DNA of 64,000 nucleotides from Longibacter salinarum (GTDB lineage: Bacteria; Bacteroidota; Rhodothermia; Rhodothermales; Salinibacteraceae), in contig NZ_PDEQ01000007.1 of NCBI RefSeq assembly GCF_002554795.1, forward strand, positions 1 to 64,000. The letters are read 5' to 3'. Shown one piece after another: positions 54,776 to 63,705 of the stretch; within the stretch, counting starts at the first letter, position 1, and the number at the start of each line of letters is the position of its first letter. The position numbers and the translations under genes were made by a program. The notes under the pieces were generated by a model, which worked only from the letters and a program-made list of their open reading frames with translations, was not told the DNA's origin and ran no database searches.

Positions 54776-54850
54776 GGTGAACGAACCGGGCGGCGACAAA
54801 CGTCACCACCCTGACAATTAGGAACGGAAGTCGACGGCGGGGGCCGCACC

Positions 54851-54920
54851 TAACTCTATACATTGTAAATAATATAATCAAGTATTTATGTTCATTTACT
54901 TATTTTATATGCCATTATAG
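54851..54920. other. 70-bp AT-rich island (about 19% GC)
   Basis: Only 13 of 70 bases are G or C, in a high-GC surrounding. It lies 75-145 bp before the sigma-factor start and about 340 bp before rplM. It could be an UP-like promoter element or a binding region for a nucleoid protein. The rest of 54776-55261 shows no gene. Confidence 0.6.
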
Positions 54921-55261
54921 GGGTAGATTGCCGCGAGGAGGCTCAAATCAAGCGTCAAAATTGCAGGAAGACGAAATGGACGCGCAACCTCGAAACGTGG
55001 CACACGTGCTAGACAGCCTGATGTGTTGCGCGGAGGGCTCTGCACTACCGGAACGATGAACCGGTTCGGTGAGTTGAGCCTGTTTGCCGTGAGCGCCGGT
55101 CCTGGTCCATCCAGACAGGTCTGGCTGCTTTCGTGATTGTCGCCGTGCGCGCAGTGATCGTATTCGTGGTTCAGTCAACCTGGCTGTAATCATGAGAGGT
55201 CGTGTGCGGCGCGCCGAGCCTGCATCCTCGGACCCCGAGTGTATAATGACGAGACCCACCG

Positions 55262-55711
55262 ATGGACAGCCAAAGTTTTAAAACGTTTAGCGCGAAGTCG
55301 TCCGACGTCGACCAGGAATGGTACGTTGTTGATGCGACCAATGAGGTCGTCGGTCGCCTCGCGAGCCGGATTGCCCGCGTCCTGCGCGGGAAGCACAAGC
55401 CGACCTACACTCCGCACGTCGACACCGGCGATTTCGTCGTGGTCGTAAACGCGGACAAGGTTCGCTTCACCGGTCGCAAGGAGACGGACAAGACCTACCG
55501 GACCTACAGCGGATACCCGGGTGGCGAGCGCGAAATAAGCGCGGAAGAAGTGCGCGAGGATCATCCTGAGCGCCTCATTTCGAAAGCCGTCAAAGGCATG
55601 ATGCCGAAAGGTCCTCTTGGACGCCAGATGTTCAAGAAACTGAAGGTATACGCCAGCGACGAGCACCCACACGAGGCCCAGCAGCCGAAGCCGCTCGACG
55701 ACATCAAGTAG
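55262..55711 (+). CDS. rplM: 50S ribosomal protein L13
   Basis: This 149-aa protein starts at ATG 55262. The L13 motifs are [51 protein letters not shown] and [21 protein letters not shown]. The C-terminus is acidic. It is followed by rpsI as in nearly all bacteria (97-bp gap). Confidence 0.97.
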   Translation: MDSQSFKTFSAKSSDVDQEWYVVDATNEVVGRLASRIARVLRGKHKPTYTPHVDTGDFVVVVNADKVRFTGRKETDKTYRTYSGYPGGEREISAEEVREDHPERLISKAVKGMMPKGPLGRQMFKKLKVYASDEHPHEAQQPKPLDDIK

Positions 55712-55808
55712 TCGGGTCGGCGCTCCTGCGCCCTTCCCCGTGACATGCGAGACGGGCCGCACCGCTCGCATTCACCGATTTTCTTTTCTGCATAACCTTC
55801 CTCTTCCC

Positions 55809-56207
55809 ATGGCAACACTCACCCAGTTTCAGGCCGTTGGTCGTCGCAAGACCTCGACGGCTCGTGTGTACCTGCGCCCCGGCGACGGCACCTCGTTTGA
55901 GGTTAACGGCCGCGACGCATCCGAATACTTCCCGGTCGCCTGGCGCCGGCGGTCGCTTGACCAGCCGTTCAGCGTTACCGACATGATCGGCAACTTCGAC
56001 GTGAAGGTTACCGTCTCCGGCGGCGGCCTCACCGGACAAGCCGAAGCGATTCGCCTCGGCGTCGCCCGTGCGCTCGTCAAGTATGACGAAGAGCTGCGTG
56101 GACCGCTCCGCGAAGCCGGCTTCCTTACGCGTGACGACCGCATGGTCGAGCGTAAGAAGTACGGTCAGCCGAAAGCTCGTAAGAAGAGCCAGTACAGCAA
56201 ACGTTAA
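55809..56207 (+). CDS. rpsI: 30S ribosomal protein S9
   Basis: This 132-aa protein starts at ATG 55809 (MATLTQFQAVGRRKTSTARV). The family motifs GGGLTGQAEAIRLGVARALV and LTRDDRMVERKKYGQPKARK, with the KKSQYSKR tail, are present. It is translated with rplM. Confidence 0.97.
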   Translation: MATLTQFQAVGRRKTSTARVYLRPGDGTSFEVNGRDASEYFPVAWRRRSLDQPFSVTDMIGNFDVKVTVSGGGLTGQAEAIRLGVARALVKYDEELRGPLREAGFLTRDDRMVERKKYGQPKARKKSQYSKR

Positions 56208-56213
56208 GCACCA

Positions 56214-56288
56214 AGTCGAACTGCGAAGGTCGAGGAGCGAAGTGGTTCTACATTTCGCATTTCGAAATCCGCATTTCGCACTCCAAAT
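56214..56288. repeat. CGAAATGCG-type repeat between rpsI and rpsB
   Basis: Degenerate TTTCGCATTTCGAAA-like units in alternating orientation resemble the spacer between the two tRNAs at 4518-4586. Confidence 0.6.
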
Positions 56289-56419
56289 CAATCATACGGC
56301 CCGATGCGACGGTGGGTTGACGGGGACGATAGGTGCCTCGCGCCGCTCGTTCCGGTTTCGCCGCGCATATGACGGTCGTAGTAGCCGAAACCCAATTTCT
56401 CCTTCCCCAGATACAGCAC

Positions 56420-57349
56420 ATGGCAGACAAAAAGACGCAGAACCCCGACGCCGTTGACGAGACTGAACTCGACGAAGAGGTCGAAGATACGGACGTCGCG
56501 GACGAAGAATACGACGATGACGAGGACCTCGACGAAGACTACGACGATGAGGAAGAGGACGTCGTAGACGAAGAAGAGGATGATGAGGATGAGGATGAGG
56601 ACGACGCCGAAGAAGGCGAATCGGCCTCCCACCGCGCCACCATCGAAGAGCTGCTGAAGGCCGGTTCGCACTTCGGTCACCTCACCAGCCGGTGGGATCC
56701 GCGCATGAAGAAGTACATCTTCATGGACCGGAACAACATCCACATCATCGACCTGATGCAGACGCAGGTCCTGCTCGACAAAGCGGCGGATGCGGCCCGC
56801 CGGTTTGCCCGTCGCGGCAAGAAGATTCTCTTCGCCGGGACGAAGAAGCAGGCCCAGGAAATCGTCCGTGAGCATGCCGAAGACGCCGGCATGCCGTTCA
56901 TGGTGCAGCGCTGGATGGGCGGTACCATGACGAACTTCCAGACGATCCGCCGGTCGATTCGCCGGATGGAAGACATTGAGCGTATGGAGAAAGAAGGCAC
57001 GCTCGATAAGCTGAAGAAGAAGGAGAAGCTGATGCGGATGCGCGAGCACGAGAAGCTCGAGGCCACCCTCGGCGGGATTCGCAACATGGCGAACCTGCCC
57101 GGCGCGATCTTCATCGTGGACGTGAAGCGCGAGCACATCGCCGTCAGCGAAGCCCGCAAGCTGGGCATCCCGATCATCGCGATGGTCGATACCAACGGCG
57201 ACCCGCGCAACATCGACTACCCGATCCCGGCGAACGATGATGCGCTGAGCTCCATCGAGCTCGTCACCTCCACGATCACGGAGGCGATCCACGAGGGGCT
57301 GCAGGAGCGCAAAGCCAAGCAGAACGCGAAGCAGAAGCAGCAGGGATAA
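56420..57349 (+). CDS. rpsB: 30S ribosomal protein S2 with long acidic N-terminal extension
   Basis: This 309-aa protein starts at ATG 56420. The conserved S2 part begins near residue 73 (TIEELLKAGSHFGHLTSRWD) and continues with GTKKQAQEIV, RWMGGTMTNFQTI, LPGAIFIVDVKREHIAV and GDPRNIDYPIPANDDA. Before it lie about 70 residues of which 44 are Asp or Glu and which look disordered. Ordinary S2 proteins start only a few residues before TIEELL. An alternative start inside the extension is unlikely because no in-frame Met follows before the core. It is probably co-transcribed with rplM-rpsI and ends at the terminator at 57368. Confidence 0.96.
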   Translation: MADKKTQNPDAVDETELDEEVEDTDVADEEYDDDEDLDEDYDDEEEDVVDEEEDDEDEDEDDAEEGESASHRATIEELLKAGSHFGHLTSRWDPRMKKYIFMDRNNIHIIDLMQTQVLLDKAADAARRFARRGKKILFAGTKKQAQEIVREHAEDAGMPFMVQRWMGGTMTNFQTIRRSIRRMEDIERMEKEGTLDKLKKKEKLMRMREHEKLEATLGGIRNMANLPGAIFIVDVKREHIAVSEARKLGIPIIAMVDTNGDPRNIDYPIPANDDALSSIELVTSTITEAIHEGLQERKAKQNAKQKQQG

Positions 57350-57367
57350 CCCCGCCAGCGGCATCCG

Positions 57368-57396
57368 GGCCGGGCTCAGTTGAGTCCGGCCTTTTT
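57368..57396 (+). terminator. Rho-independent terminator after rpsB
   Basis: A hairpin GGCCGGGCTC / GAGTCCGGCC with one wobble pair and an AGTT loop is followed by five T residues. It lies 18 bp past the rpsB stop and would partly uncouple tsf. Confidence 0.9.
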
Positions 57397-57482
57397 ACCG
57401 CCACATCTGAACGCCGGCGTCCCCCGCGCCGCTGCTGCATGTGCACGACGACATTTGAAACGAGGAATCAATACTGCCACCT

Positions 57483-58313
57483 ATGAGCATTTCCGCAAAA
57501 GACGTCAAGGCCCTTCGCGACGCCACCGGCGTCGGCATGATGGACTGCAAGAAGGCCCTGCAGGAAACGGACGGTGACTTCGACGCAGCTGTCGAACTCC
57601 TCCGTAAGAAAGGCCAGAAAGTTGCCGCCAAGCGCGCGGAGAAGGAGGCCGATGAAGGTCTCATCTCGATCGCTATTAGCGAAGACGGATCCGCCGGCGC
57701 GATCGTTGAAGTCAACTGCGAAACCGACTTCGTCGCTCGCAACGAGGACTTCGAATCGTTCGTCGATCGTATCGCCGATCTCACGCTGACGGAGAAGCCG
57801 AGCGATCTCGACGCACTGCACAGCCTCTCCTACAACGGTGAGGCCACCGTCAAGGAAGAGCTGGTCGCCATGACCGGCCGCATTGGCGAGAAGCTCGACA
57901 TCCGCCGCTTCCGCGTCGTGGAAAGCCAGGAGGGTGAAATCATCAAGTACGTCCACCCCGGTTCGAAGCTCGGCGTCATCGTGGAGGTATCCGGCAACGG
58001 TGACCGCGAAGAGGCGGGCCGCGACGTGGCCATGCAGATCGCCGCCCTCGACCCGATCGCCGTGGACCGCAGCGAGGTCCCGGAGGAAGTTCAGGAGAAG
58101 GAGAAGGAGATTGCACGCGACGCTGCGATCAACGAAGGCAAACCCGAGCACATCCTCGACCGCATCGTCGAAGGCAAGCTCGAGCGCTTCTTCGAAGATC
58201 ACGTTCTGCTCGAGCAGTCCTTCGTGAAGGACGCTTCGCAGTCCGTCCAGGAGATGCTCGACGACGCTGACGTGAAGGTGCACCGCTTCGTGCGCTTCGC
58301 CCTCGGCGACTGA
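57483..58313 (+). CDS. tsf: Elongation factor Ts
   Basis: This 276-aa protein starts at ATG 57483 ([20 protein letters not shown]). The UBA-like N-terminus has [20 protein letters not shown], and the EF-Tu-contact motif is [12 protein letters not shown]. The dimerisation part carries two core subdomains ending [19 protein letters not shown]. It is the nucleotide-exchange factor for EF-Tu. It lies between rpsB and pyrH in the usual rpsB-tsf-pyrH-frr order. Confidence 0.97.
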   Translation: MSISAKDVKALRDATGVGMMDCKKALQETDGDFDAAVELLRKKGQKVAAKRAEKEADEGLISIAISEDGSAGAIVEVNCETDFVARNEDFESFVDRIADLTLTEKPSDLDALHSLSYNGEATVKEELVAMTGRIGEKLDIRRFRVVESQEGEIIKYVHPGSKLGVIVEVSGNGDREEAGRDVAMQIAALDPIAVDRSEVPEEVQEKEKEIARDAAINEGKPEHILDRIVEGKLERFFEDHVLLEQSFVKDASQSVQEMLDDADVKVHRFVRFALGD

Positions 58314-58334
58314 TCTACTTTTCCGCACCATTTG

Positions 58335-58385
58335 CCAGCCGACCGGCGTTCATCGATTTTCTCGACGAACGGTCCGGTCGGCTGG
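58335..58385 (+). terminator. Long stable hairpin between tsf and pyrH
   Basis: The outer arms CCAGCCGACCGG (58335-58346) and CCGGTCGGCTGG (58374-58385) pair perfectly over 12 bp. Inside, CGTTC and TCGA pair with TCGA and GAACG. Only ACTTTG follows, so it is either a weak terminator or an RNA-processing or stability element. Confidence 0.6.
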
Positions 58386-58449
58386 ACTTTGCGGGCTGGA
58401 TTTTCGATCGTAGCCTTATGCCCGCCTGACCCCGCGACTCCGATCCCCG

Positions 58450-59247
58450 ATGGCTGAGACCTCTACCGACGCTCCGATGTCGACCGACGCTTCCACCGAC
58501 CTTACCTATTGTCGTGTCCTGCTGAAACTCAGCGGCGAAGCCCTTTTGGGCACCGACCGTGAGTTCGGCATCGACGAACAGGTCCTCCGCACCTACGCAA
58601 AAGAGGTCAAGAAAGCCGTGGAGCTCGGCGCGGAGATAGCGATCGTAATCGGCGGTGGAAACATCTTCCGCGGCGTCCAGAATGCCATGAAGGGCATGAC
58701 GCGGGCGCACGCGGACTACATGGGCATGCTGGCGACGATGATCAACGGTATGGCTCTGCAGGACGCACTCGAACAGGTCGGACTGCAGACGCGCCTCCAG
58801 TCCAGCATCAAGATGGAGGAGATTGCTGAGCCGTTCATCCGCCGACGTGCGATTCGTCACCTGGAAAAGGGGCGCGTCGTAATCTTCGGTGCCGGCACCG
58901 GCAATCCGTACTTTACGACGGACACCGCAGCTGCCCTCCGCGGCCTAGAAATCGACGCGGACGTCATCTTGAAAGGAACGCGCGTGGATGGCGTCTTTAC
59001 CGCCGACCCAGAGAAGAACGACGACGCCCAGCGCTTCCGCGCCATCCACGGCAAGGAGGTCATCCGCCGCGGACTCAAAGTGATGGACATGACGGCGTTC
59101 ACCCTCTGCCAGGAATCAAGCATGTCGATTCTCGTATTCAACATGGGCATTTCCGGCAACCTGCGGCGCGTCCTCAAGGGCGAAAGCGTCGGTACGCGCG
59201 TTCACTGGAACGATTCGGAGTCCATTGCCGAACATGCAGACGCATAA
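58450..59247 (+). CDS. pyrH: UMP kinase
   Basis: This 265-aa enzyme phosphorylates UMP to UDP. It starts at ATG 58450; about 17 Ser/Thr/Asp-rich residues precede the core. The motifs are [85 protein letters not shown] and [11 protein letters not shown]. It is followed by frr after 126 bp. Confidence 0.97.
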   Translation: MAETSTDAPMSTDASTDLTYCRVLLKLSGEALLGTDREFGIDEQVLRTYAKEVKKAVELGAEIAIVIGGGNIFRGVQNAMKGMTRAHADYMGMLATMINGMALQDALEQVGLQTRLQSSIKMEEIAEPFIRRRAIRHLEKGRVVIFGAGTGNPYFTTDTAAALRGLEIDADVILKGTRVDGVFTADPEKNDDAQRFRAIHGKEVIRRGLKVMDMTAFTLCQESSMSILVFNMGISGNLRRVLKGESVGTRVHWNDSESIAEHADA

Positions 59248-59373
59248 GCCGTCTTGCATCTGCTGACGGCGGCCATACAATTCAGGCCGTCCCCGCGTTA
59301 GCTCGCGAATGCCGCCCCAACGGAGGGCGGCACCGAGCGCGACATCCTCATGCACACTCTCCCCCGAGCTGAT

Positions 59374-59943
59374 ATGTCTGACGATCCCGTCCAAGACGTT
59401 CTCGACGACGCAGATGAGCGGATGGAAGAAGCATTCAACTTCCTGCGTTCGGAATTCAACTCAATCCGCGTCGGGCGTGCCGCACCGGCCATGCTCGAAA
59501 ACGTGAAGGTCGAATACTACGGCAGCGTTGTGCCCCTGAACCAGGTGGCGAGCGTGACCGCACCGCAGGCCGATCTGCTGGTCGTCCAGCCGTTCGACCG
59601 CAACGCGATCGGCGACATCGAGCGCGGCATCATGACCGCGGATCTCGGCCTCAACCCGAACAACGATGGCGAGAAGATCCGCATTCCCGTGCCGCCGCTG
59701 TCCGAGGAGCGCCGTAAGGAGCTGGCGAAGAAAGCTCGTGAGCGGGCCGAAGACGCCAAGATCTCGATCCGCAACATCCGCCGCGATGTGAAGGACGAGC
59801 TCAAGAAAACGGTCGAAGAGCACAACCTCTCCGAGGACGTCATGTACGGCGCCGAGGAAGACCTTCAGGAGATCACGGACAAGTACACCAACAAGTCCGA
59901 CGACCTCCTCGAGAAGAAAACCGAAGCGATCATGAAGGTGTGA
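59374..59943 (+). CDS. frr: Ribosome-recycling factor
   Basis: This 189-aa protein has the usual length. I use ATG 59374 (MSDDPVQDVLDDADERMEEA) rather than the in-frame ATG at 59350. The motifs are FNSIRVGRAAPAMLENVKVE, YYGSVVPLNQVASV, VQPFDRNAIGDIERGI, DLGLNPNNDGEKIRIPVPPL and SEERRKELAKKARERAEDAK. It splits ribosomes after termination. It is the last gene of the ribosomal/translation run before the dyad repeat. Confidence 0.97.
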   Translation: MSDDPVQDVLDDADERMEEAFNFLRSEFNSIRVGRAAPAMLENVKVEYYGSVVPLNQVASVTAPQADLLVVQPFDRNAIGDIERGIMTADLGLNPNNDGEKIRIPVPPLSEERRKELAKKARERAEDAKISIRNIRRDVKDELKKTVEEHNLSEDVMYGAEEDLQEITDKYTNKSDDLLEKKTEAIMKV

Positions 59944-59950
59944 CCGCTTC

Positions 59951-60030
59951 GCGTTGATACGTTAAAACGTTGGGTCGTTGGGACGATAAACGCGAAAACG
60001 CATCAACGATCCAACGCATCAACGCTCTCG
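59951..60030. repeat. Long imperfect inverted repeat after frr
   Basis: The left arm starts GCGTTGATACGTT and the right arm ends AACGCATCAACGC; these are complementary with one mismatch, and weaker pairing continues inward. It belongs to the GTTGATACGTTAA family and could fold as a REP-like hairpin downstream of frr. Confidence 0.6.
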
Positions 60031-60107
60031 CGAATTTCGGATGAGGGCGCTGCGGGCCGGATCATTGGACCGGAGTTGACATTCGAGATATCACGTTTTC
60101 ACGATCC

Positions 60108-60196
60108 GGAGGGGTGCCCGAGCGGTCGAAGGGGCTCGCCTGGAAAGCGAGTGTGCCGTTTTCGCGGTACCGAGGGTTCGAATCCCTCCCCCTCCG
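60108..60196 (+). tRNA. tRNA-Ser (anticodon GGA)
   Basis: The acceptor arms GGAGGGG (60108-60114) and CCCCTCC (60189-60195) pair fully. The anticodon stem CTCGC/GCGAG has loop CTGGAAA. A long variable arm typical of tRNA-Ser precedes the T-arm GAGGGTTCGAATCCCTC. Confidence 0.95.
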
Positions 60197-60250
60197 CACG
60201 AACCTGACGCGACCCGTCCCGCCGACGCATCGCGTTAGATGACACCGAGA

Positions 60251-60285
60251 AGCCGAGTTGCCTGTGCATGGCGGCTCGGCTTTTT
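60251..60285 (+). terminator. Rho-independent terminator after tRNA-Ser
   Basis: A stem AGCCGAG / CTCGGCT with an inner GCC/GGC step is followed by five T residues. It lies 54 bp after the tRNA and just before yicC. Confidence 0.8.
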
Positions 60286-60335
60286 CTCTATCCCGCACCA
60301 TCCTTACGTCGACCGGAGCGCTCGCTCCTTTCTCC

Positions 60336-61220
60336 ATGATCAACAGCATGACCGGGTTTGGTCGCGGTTCGGCCAGCCATGCCGGCGCCACCGCAACTGT
60401 CGAAATCAAAAGCGTGAACAAGCGGCACCACGATGTGTCGGTCCGGATGCCGGGCAACCTCGCCGAGAAGGAGTCGGCGATCCAATCGGCTCTCCGCGAC
60501 ACCTTCGAACGCGGTCAGTTCACCGTCTACGTCGACGTCGAGTCCGATATCGACACGACCGTGCCCTATCGCGTCGACGAGGACGCAACAGCGAAGTACG
60601 CAGCGCTGCTCCGCACCCTGCAGTCCGCCGCGGGCATCGACGAGCCGATCACGCTGGACGACCTCCTCCGGTTTGACAACGTGTTGACGGAGGATCGCCC
60701 CGACGATGACGCCCTTCTGAAAGAATCCTGGGCAGCGGTCGAGGCGGCCACGCAAAACGCCATTCAGGAACTGGCAAAAATGCGGGCGCAGGAAGGCCGT
60801 GCGCTCCGTGAGGACCTGGAGAACCGCCTGGAGGCGATCGAAGACGATCTGGAAGCCGTGGAAGCGCGCGCACCGGAGCGCGTCCGTGAGCACCAGCAGC
60901 GCCTGCGCGACCGCCTCGCCGAAATCGTCGAGGACGAGCGCATCGATAACGACCGGATCGAGACCGAAATCGCCGTGCTCGCAGACAAGCTTGACATCAG
61001 CGAGGAATGCGTCCGACTCCGGTCGCACATCGCGATGTTTCGCGAGTCGATCGAAGACGACGAACCGTCCGGGCGCAAGCTCAAGTTCATCACCCAGGAG
61101 ATTCACCGCGAGGTCAATACGATCGGGGCGAAAGCCAACGACCCGTCCATCAGCGGATGCGGCGTTCGCATGAAAGAGGAAGTGGAAAAAATTCGAGAGC
61201 AGGTCCGTAACGTCGAGTAA
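60336..61220 (+). CDS. yicC: YicC/YloC family endoribonuclease
   Basis: This 294-aa protein starts at ATG 60336 (MINSMTGFGRGSASHAG), the near-universal beginning of this family. It has the YicC_N domain (VEIKSVNKRHHDVSVRMPGN, RDTFERGQFTVYVDVE) and a DUF1732 C-terminal domain (EIAVLADKLDISEECVRLRS, GRKLKFITQEIHREVNTIGA, AKANDPSISGC-like). Members are manganese-dependent endoribonucleases. It heads the yicC-gmk-rpoZ-coaBC run. Confidence 0.95.
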   Translation: MINSMTGFGRGSASHAGATATVEIKSVNKRHHDVSVRMPGNLAEKESAIQSALRDTFERGQFTVYVDVESDIDTTVPYRVDEDATAKYAALLRTLQSAAGIDEPITLDDLLRFDNVLTEDRPDDDALLKESWAAVEAATQNAIQELAKMRAQEGRALREDLENRLEAIEDDLEAVEARAPERVREHQQRLRDRLAEIVEDERIDNDRIETEIAVLADKLDISEECVRLRSHIAMFRESIEDDEPSGRKLKFITQEIHREVNTIGAKANDPSISGCGVRMKEEVEKIREQVRNVE

Positions 61221-61265
61221 CGCTACCTTTCTTCTGCCCTCACCTCCCATTCAGCGTTGAGCGCT

Positions 61266-61835
61266 ATGCCTAAAGACCGAGCCATCATCGTGCTCACCGC
61301 TCCCAGCGGTGCCGGCAAAACAACCATCGCTCATCGCGTCCTGGAGGAGCGTCCAGGCCTCTCCTTTTCGGTATCCGCCACGACCCGCGACGCCCGCCCC
61401 GACGAGACAGACGGGGAGGATTACCATTTTCTTTCGGTGGACGAGTTCGAGAAACGGATCAACCGCGGCGATCTTCTGGAATACGAGCAGGTCTACGACG
61501 GCCTCTACTACGGCACGCTGAAATCCGAGATCGCGGAGAAGTCGAAAGACGGCGGCGTTCTGCTGGACATCGATGTCAAGGGGGCGGTGAACGTCAAAAA
61601 GGCGTTCGGCGATGACGCGCTCGTTCTCTTCGTCGCCCCGCCGTCGGTCGAAGAACTGGAGCGACGCCTCACCGGGCGCGGCACGGAAACGGACGACGCC
61701 GTGACGACACGGCTGGCCCGAGCCCGCATGGAATTGGGAATGCAGGACGAATTCGACGCCGTGGTTGTGAACGACGACCTGGATGAAGCCGTCGAGGAAA
61801 CCTTATCGTACGTCGACCGGTTTATCCAAAGCTAA
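61266..61835 (+). CDS. gmk: Guanylate kinase
   Basis: This 189-aa enzyme phosphorylates GMP to GDP. I use ATG 61266 (MPKDRAIIVLTAPSGAGKTT). The P-loop is APSGAGKTT, and the GMP site includes FSVSATTRDARPDETDGEDY, FEKRINRGDLLEYEQVYDGL and YYGTLKS. LLDIDVKGAVNVKKAF completes the core. It lies 45 bp after yicC. Confidence 0.97.
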   Translation: MPKDRAIIVLTAPSGAGKTTIAHRVLEERPGLSFSVSATTRDARPDETDGEDYHFLSVDEFEKRINRGDLLEYEQVYDGLYYGTLKSEIAEKSKDGGVLLDIDVKGAVNVKKAFGDDALVLFVAPPSVEELERRLTGRGTETDDAVTTRLARARMELGMQDEFDAVVVNDDLDEAVEETLSYVDRFIQS

Positions 61836-61910
61836 TCGCCGGAGAACCGCAGCCATGCCCTCCGGTCACAGCGTCACCAACTCTTGAAGCACGCCAGACC
61901 CCGACTCTTT

Positions 61911-62207
61911 ATGGCTATCGAAACGCTGGATGTTGACGAGCTCGCCAAGCGCACCGGCAACATCTACGAGACGGTTGCGATCCTGTCCAAACGCTCCCGC
62001 CAGGTCGCATCGAACGTGAAGTCCGAACTCGACGACAAACTCTCCTACTTCGAAGGCTTCGGCCCGGAGATGGAGGACGTTCGCATGCAGGAGGAGCAGG
62101 AAGAGGTATCTCTCGAATACGAGAAGATGCCTGAGCCGACGGAAGTCGCCATTGGCGAGTTCCTGAACAACGAGCTGTACTACCGGAAGCCGTCGGAAGA
62201 AGAGTAG
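61911..62207 (+). CDS. rpoZ: RNA polymerase omega-like subunit
   Basis: This 98-aa protein starts at ATG 61911 (MAIETLDVDELAKRTGNIYE). The pattern NIYETVAILSKRSRQVASNV, followed by an acidic helical segment, matches the short omega/Rpb6-type subunit of Bacteroidota-like bacteria, and the position between gmk and coaBC supports this. The tail from about residue 55 is strongly acidic. Omega helps assemble and stabilise RNA polymerase. Confidence 0.88.
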   Translation: MAIETLDVDELAKRTGNIYETVAILSKRSRQVASNVKSELDDKLSYFEGFGPEMEDVRMQEEQEEVSLEYEKMPEPTEVAIGEFLNNELYYRKPSEEE

Positions 62208-62230
62208 CACTCCGGCAACGGTTTTGGCAG

Positions 62231-62295
62231 ACGCCCGACCGGTGGGTCGACGCGGAGTCTTTCGCTCCCGCGGAGCCTGTCCGACCGGGCGTTTT
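62231..62295 (+). terminator. Terminator-like hairpin between rpoZ and coaBC
   Basis: ACGCCC (62231-62236) can pair with GGGCGT (62287-62292), enclosing a second stem-loop around CGCGGAG/CTCCCGCG. TTTT and GCG follow. It may attenuate rather than end transcription. Confidence 0.5.
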
Positions 62296-62331
62296 GCGTT
62301 GTAGCCCCCGTCTCCGCTCTGCGTCTGCGTC

Positions 62332-63657
62332 ATGTCCGACTCGCCTGCGTCTCTTCCGAACCTGTCCCGCCGCCGAATCCTGCTGGGCGTCACCGGCAGC
62401 ATCGCCGCCTACAAATCCGCTCTGCTGGTTCGCCTGCTGAAAAAGTCGGGCGCGTACGTGCAGGTTCTGATGACGGAGGGCGCATCCCGCTTCATTTCTC
62501 CCCTCACGCTCGGCACGCTGTCGGAGCGCGAGGTCCTGACGGAGATATTCCCCGAGGGCCCATCCTCGGAGGACGGTGGCTGGACGAAGCACGTGGACCT
62601 CGGCCTGTGGGCAGACCTGCTCGTCGTCGCCCCCGCTACGGCGCAGACACTCGCGAAACTTGCGCACGGGTTTTGCGACTCGATGCTGACGGCCACCGCG
62701 CTGTCGGCCCGATGCCCGATGATGGTGTGTCCCGCGATGGATCGCGACATGTACACGCATCCATCGACGCAGCGCAACCTTACCCTTCTTCGCGAGGATG
62801 GGCATATCGTGATGCCCGCCGCCCACGGCGAGCTCGCCAGCGGCCTCGTCGGACAGGGGCGAATGCCGGAGCCGAACGCCATCGTTCAGCGCATCGCCCA
62901 TGAGCTCGAAGATCGCGCTTTTGCCGCGGATCGGGATGCGCACGAGAAGGCCCCGAACGAAACACGTGCGGTGGAGAAGCCGAACGATTCTCTGGACGGG
63001 AAACGCGTACTCGTCACGGCCGGCCCTACGCAGGAGCCTGTCGACCCCGTTCGGATGCTGACGAACCCGTCCACCGGCACCATGGGCTTCGAGGTCGCGC
63101 GCGAAGCGGCCCGACGCGGTGCCGACGTAACGCTCGTGGCCGGACCGACCTCGCTCGACACGCCGCCCGGCGTTACGCGCGTCGATGTGCGCACGACCGA
63201 AGAGATGCACGAGGCCGTTCAGTCGCGCCGCGAAGAGGTCGACCTGGTCGTGATGGCCGCAGCCGTTGCTGATTACACGCCGAAGAATCCGTCCGACTCG
63301 AAACAAAAGAAGGAAGACGGCAACCTGGTGTTGCACCTTCGGCGAACACCCGATATTCTGAAAACCCTGGGCGAGCACAAACAGCCGGGACAAACACTGG
63401 TCGGCTTCGCCTTGGAAACCGACGACGGACCGGCGAACGCCCGGCGGAAGATCGAGCGGAAGAACCTCGACTGGATCGTCCTCAACGACCCGAAGGAAGA
63501 GGGCGCGGGCTTTGGCACGAAAACCAATCGCGTCACGCTCTTCCATCGCGACGGATACGCCGAGGAGGTGCCGCTACAATCAAAATCTCAGGTCGCGCGC
63601 ATTCTTCTCGATCGCGTCACCGCGTCGGTCCCCGAACCATCCGGCGAGACGCCCTGA
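62332..63657 (+). CDS. coaBC: Bifunctional phosphopantothenoylcysteine decarboxylase/synthetase
   Basis: This 441-aa flavoprotein does two steps of coenzyme A synthesis. It starts at ATG 62332. The N-terminal CoaC half has RRILLGVTGSIAAYKSALLV, a catalytic His in GWTKHVDLGLWAD, LVVAPATAQTLAKLAHGFCD and the substrate motif PAMDRDMYTHP. Asp replaces the Asn of the textbook PAMNxxMW, a variant I recall from Bacteroidota. The CoaB half has VLVTAGPTQEPVDPVRMLTN, STGTMGFEVAREAARRGADV, MAAAVADYTPKNPSDSKQKK and NDPKEEGAGFGTKTNRV. Confidence 0.96.
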   Translation: MSDSPASLPNLSRRRILLGVTGSIAAYKSALLVRLLKKSGAYVQVLMTEGASRFISPLTLGTLSEREVLTEIFPEGPSSEDGGWTKHVDLGLWADLLVVAPATAQTLAKLAHGFCDSMLTATALSARCPMMVCPAMDRDMYTHPSTQRNLTLLREDGHIVMPAAHGELASGLVGQGRMPEPNAIVQRIAHELEDRAFAADRDAHEKAPNETRAVEKPNDSLDGKRVLVTAGPTQEPVDPVRMLTNPSTGTMGFEVAREAARRGADVTLVAGPTSLDTPPGVTRVDVRTTEEMHEAVQSRREEVDLVVMAAAVADYTPKNPSDSKQKKEDGNLVLHLRRTPDILKTLGEHKQPGQTLVGFALETDDGPANARRKIERKNLDWIVLNDPKEEGAGFGTKTNRVTLFHRDGYAEEVPLQSKSQVARILLDRVTASVPEPSGETP

Positions 63658-63705
63658 CTTGCAACCTCGACGAACGACCTACTAAGCTCTTCACTCTTCC
63701 CTCCC

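Noticed and set aside
61915-63546. 543-codon minus-strand frame opposite coaBC and rpoZ
   Set aside because: It is antisense to a strongly supported CoaBC; its length reflects GC-rich codon bias on the other strand.
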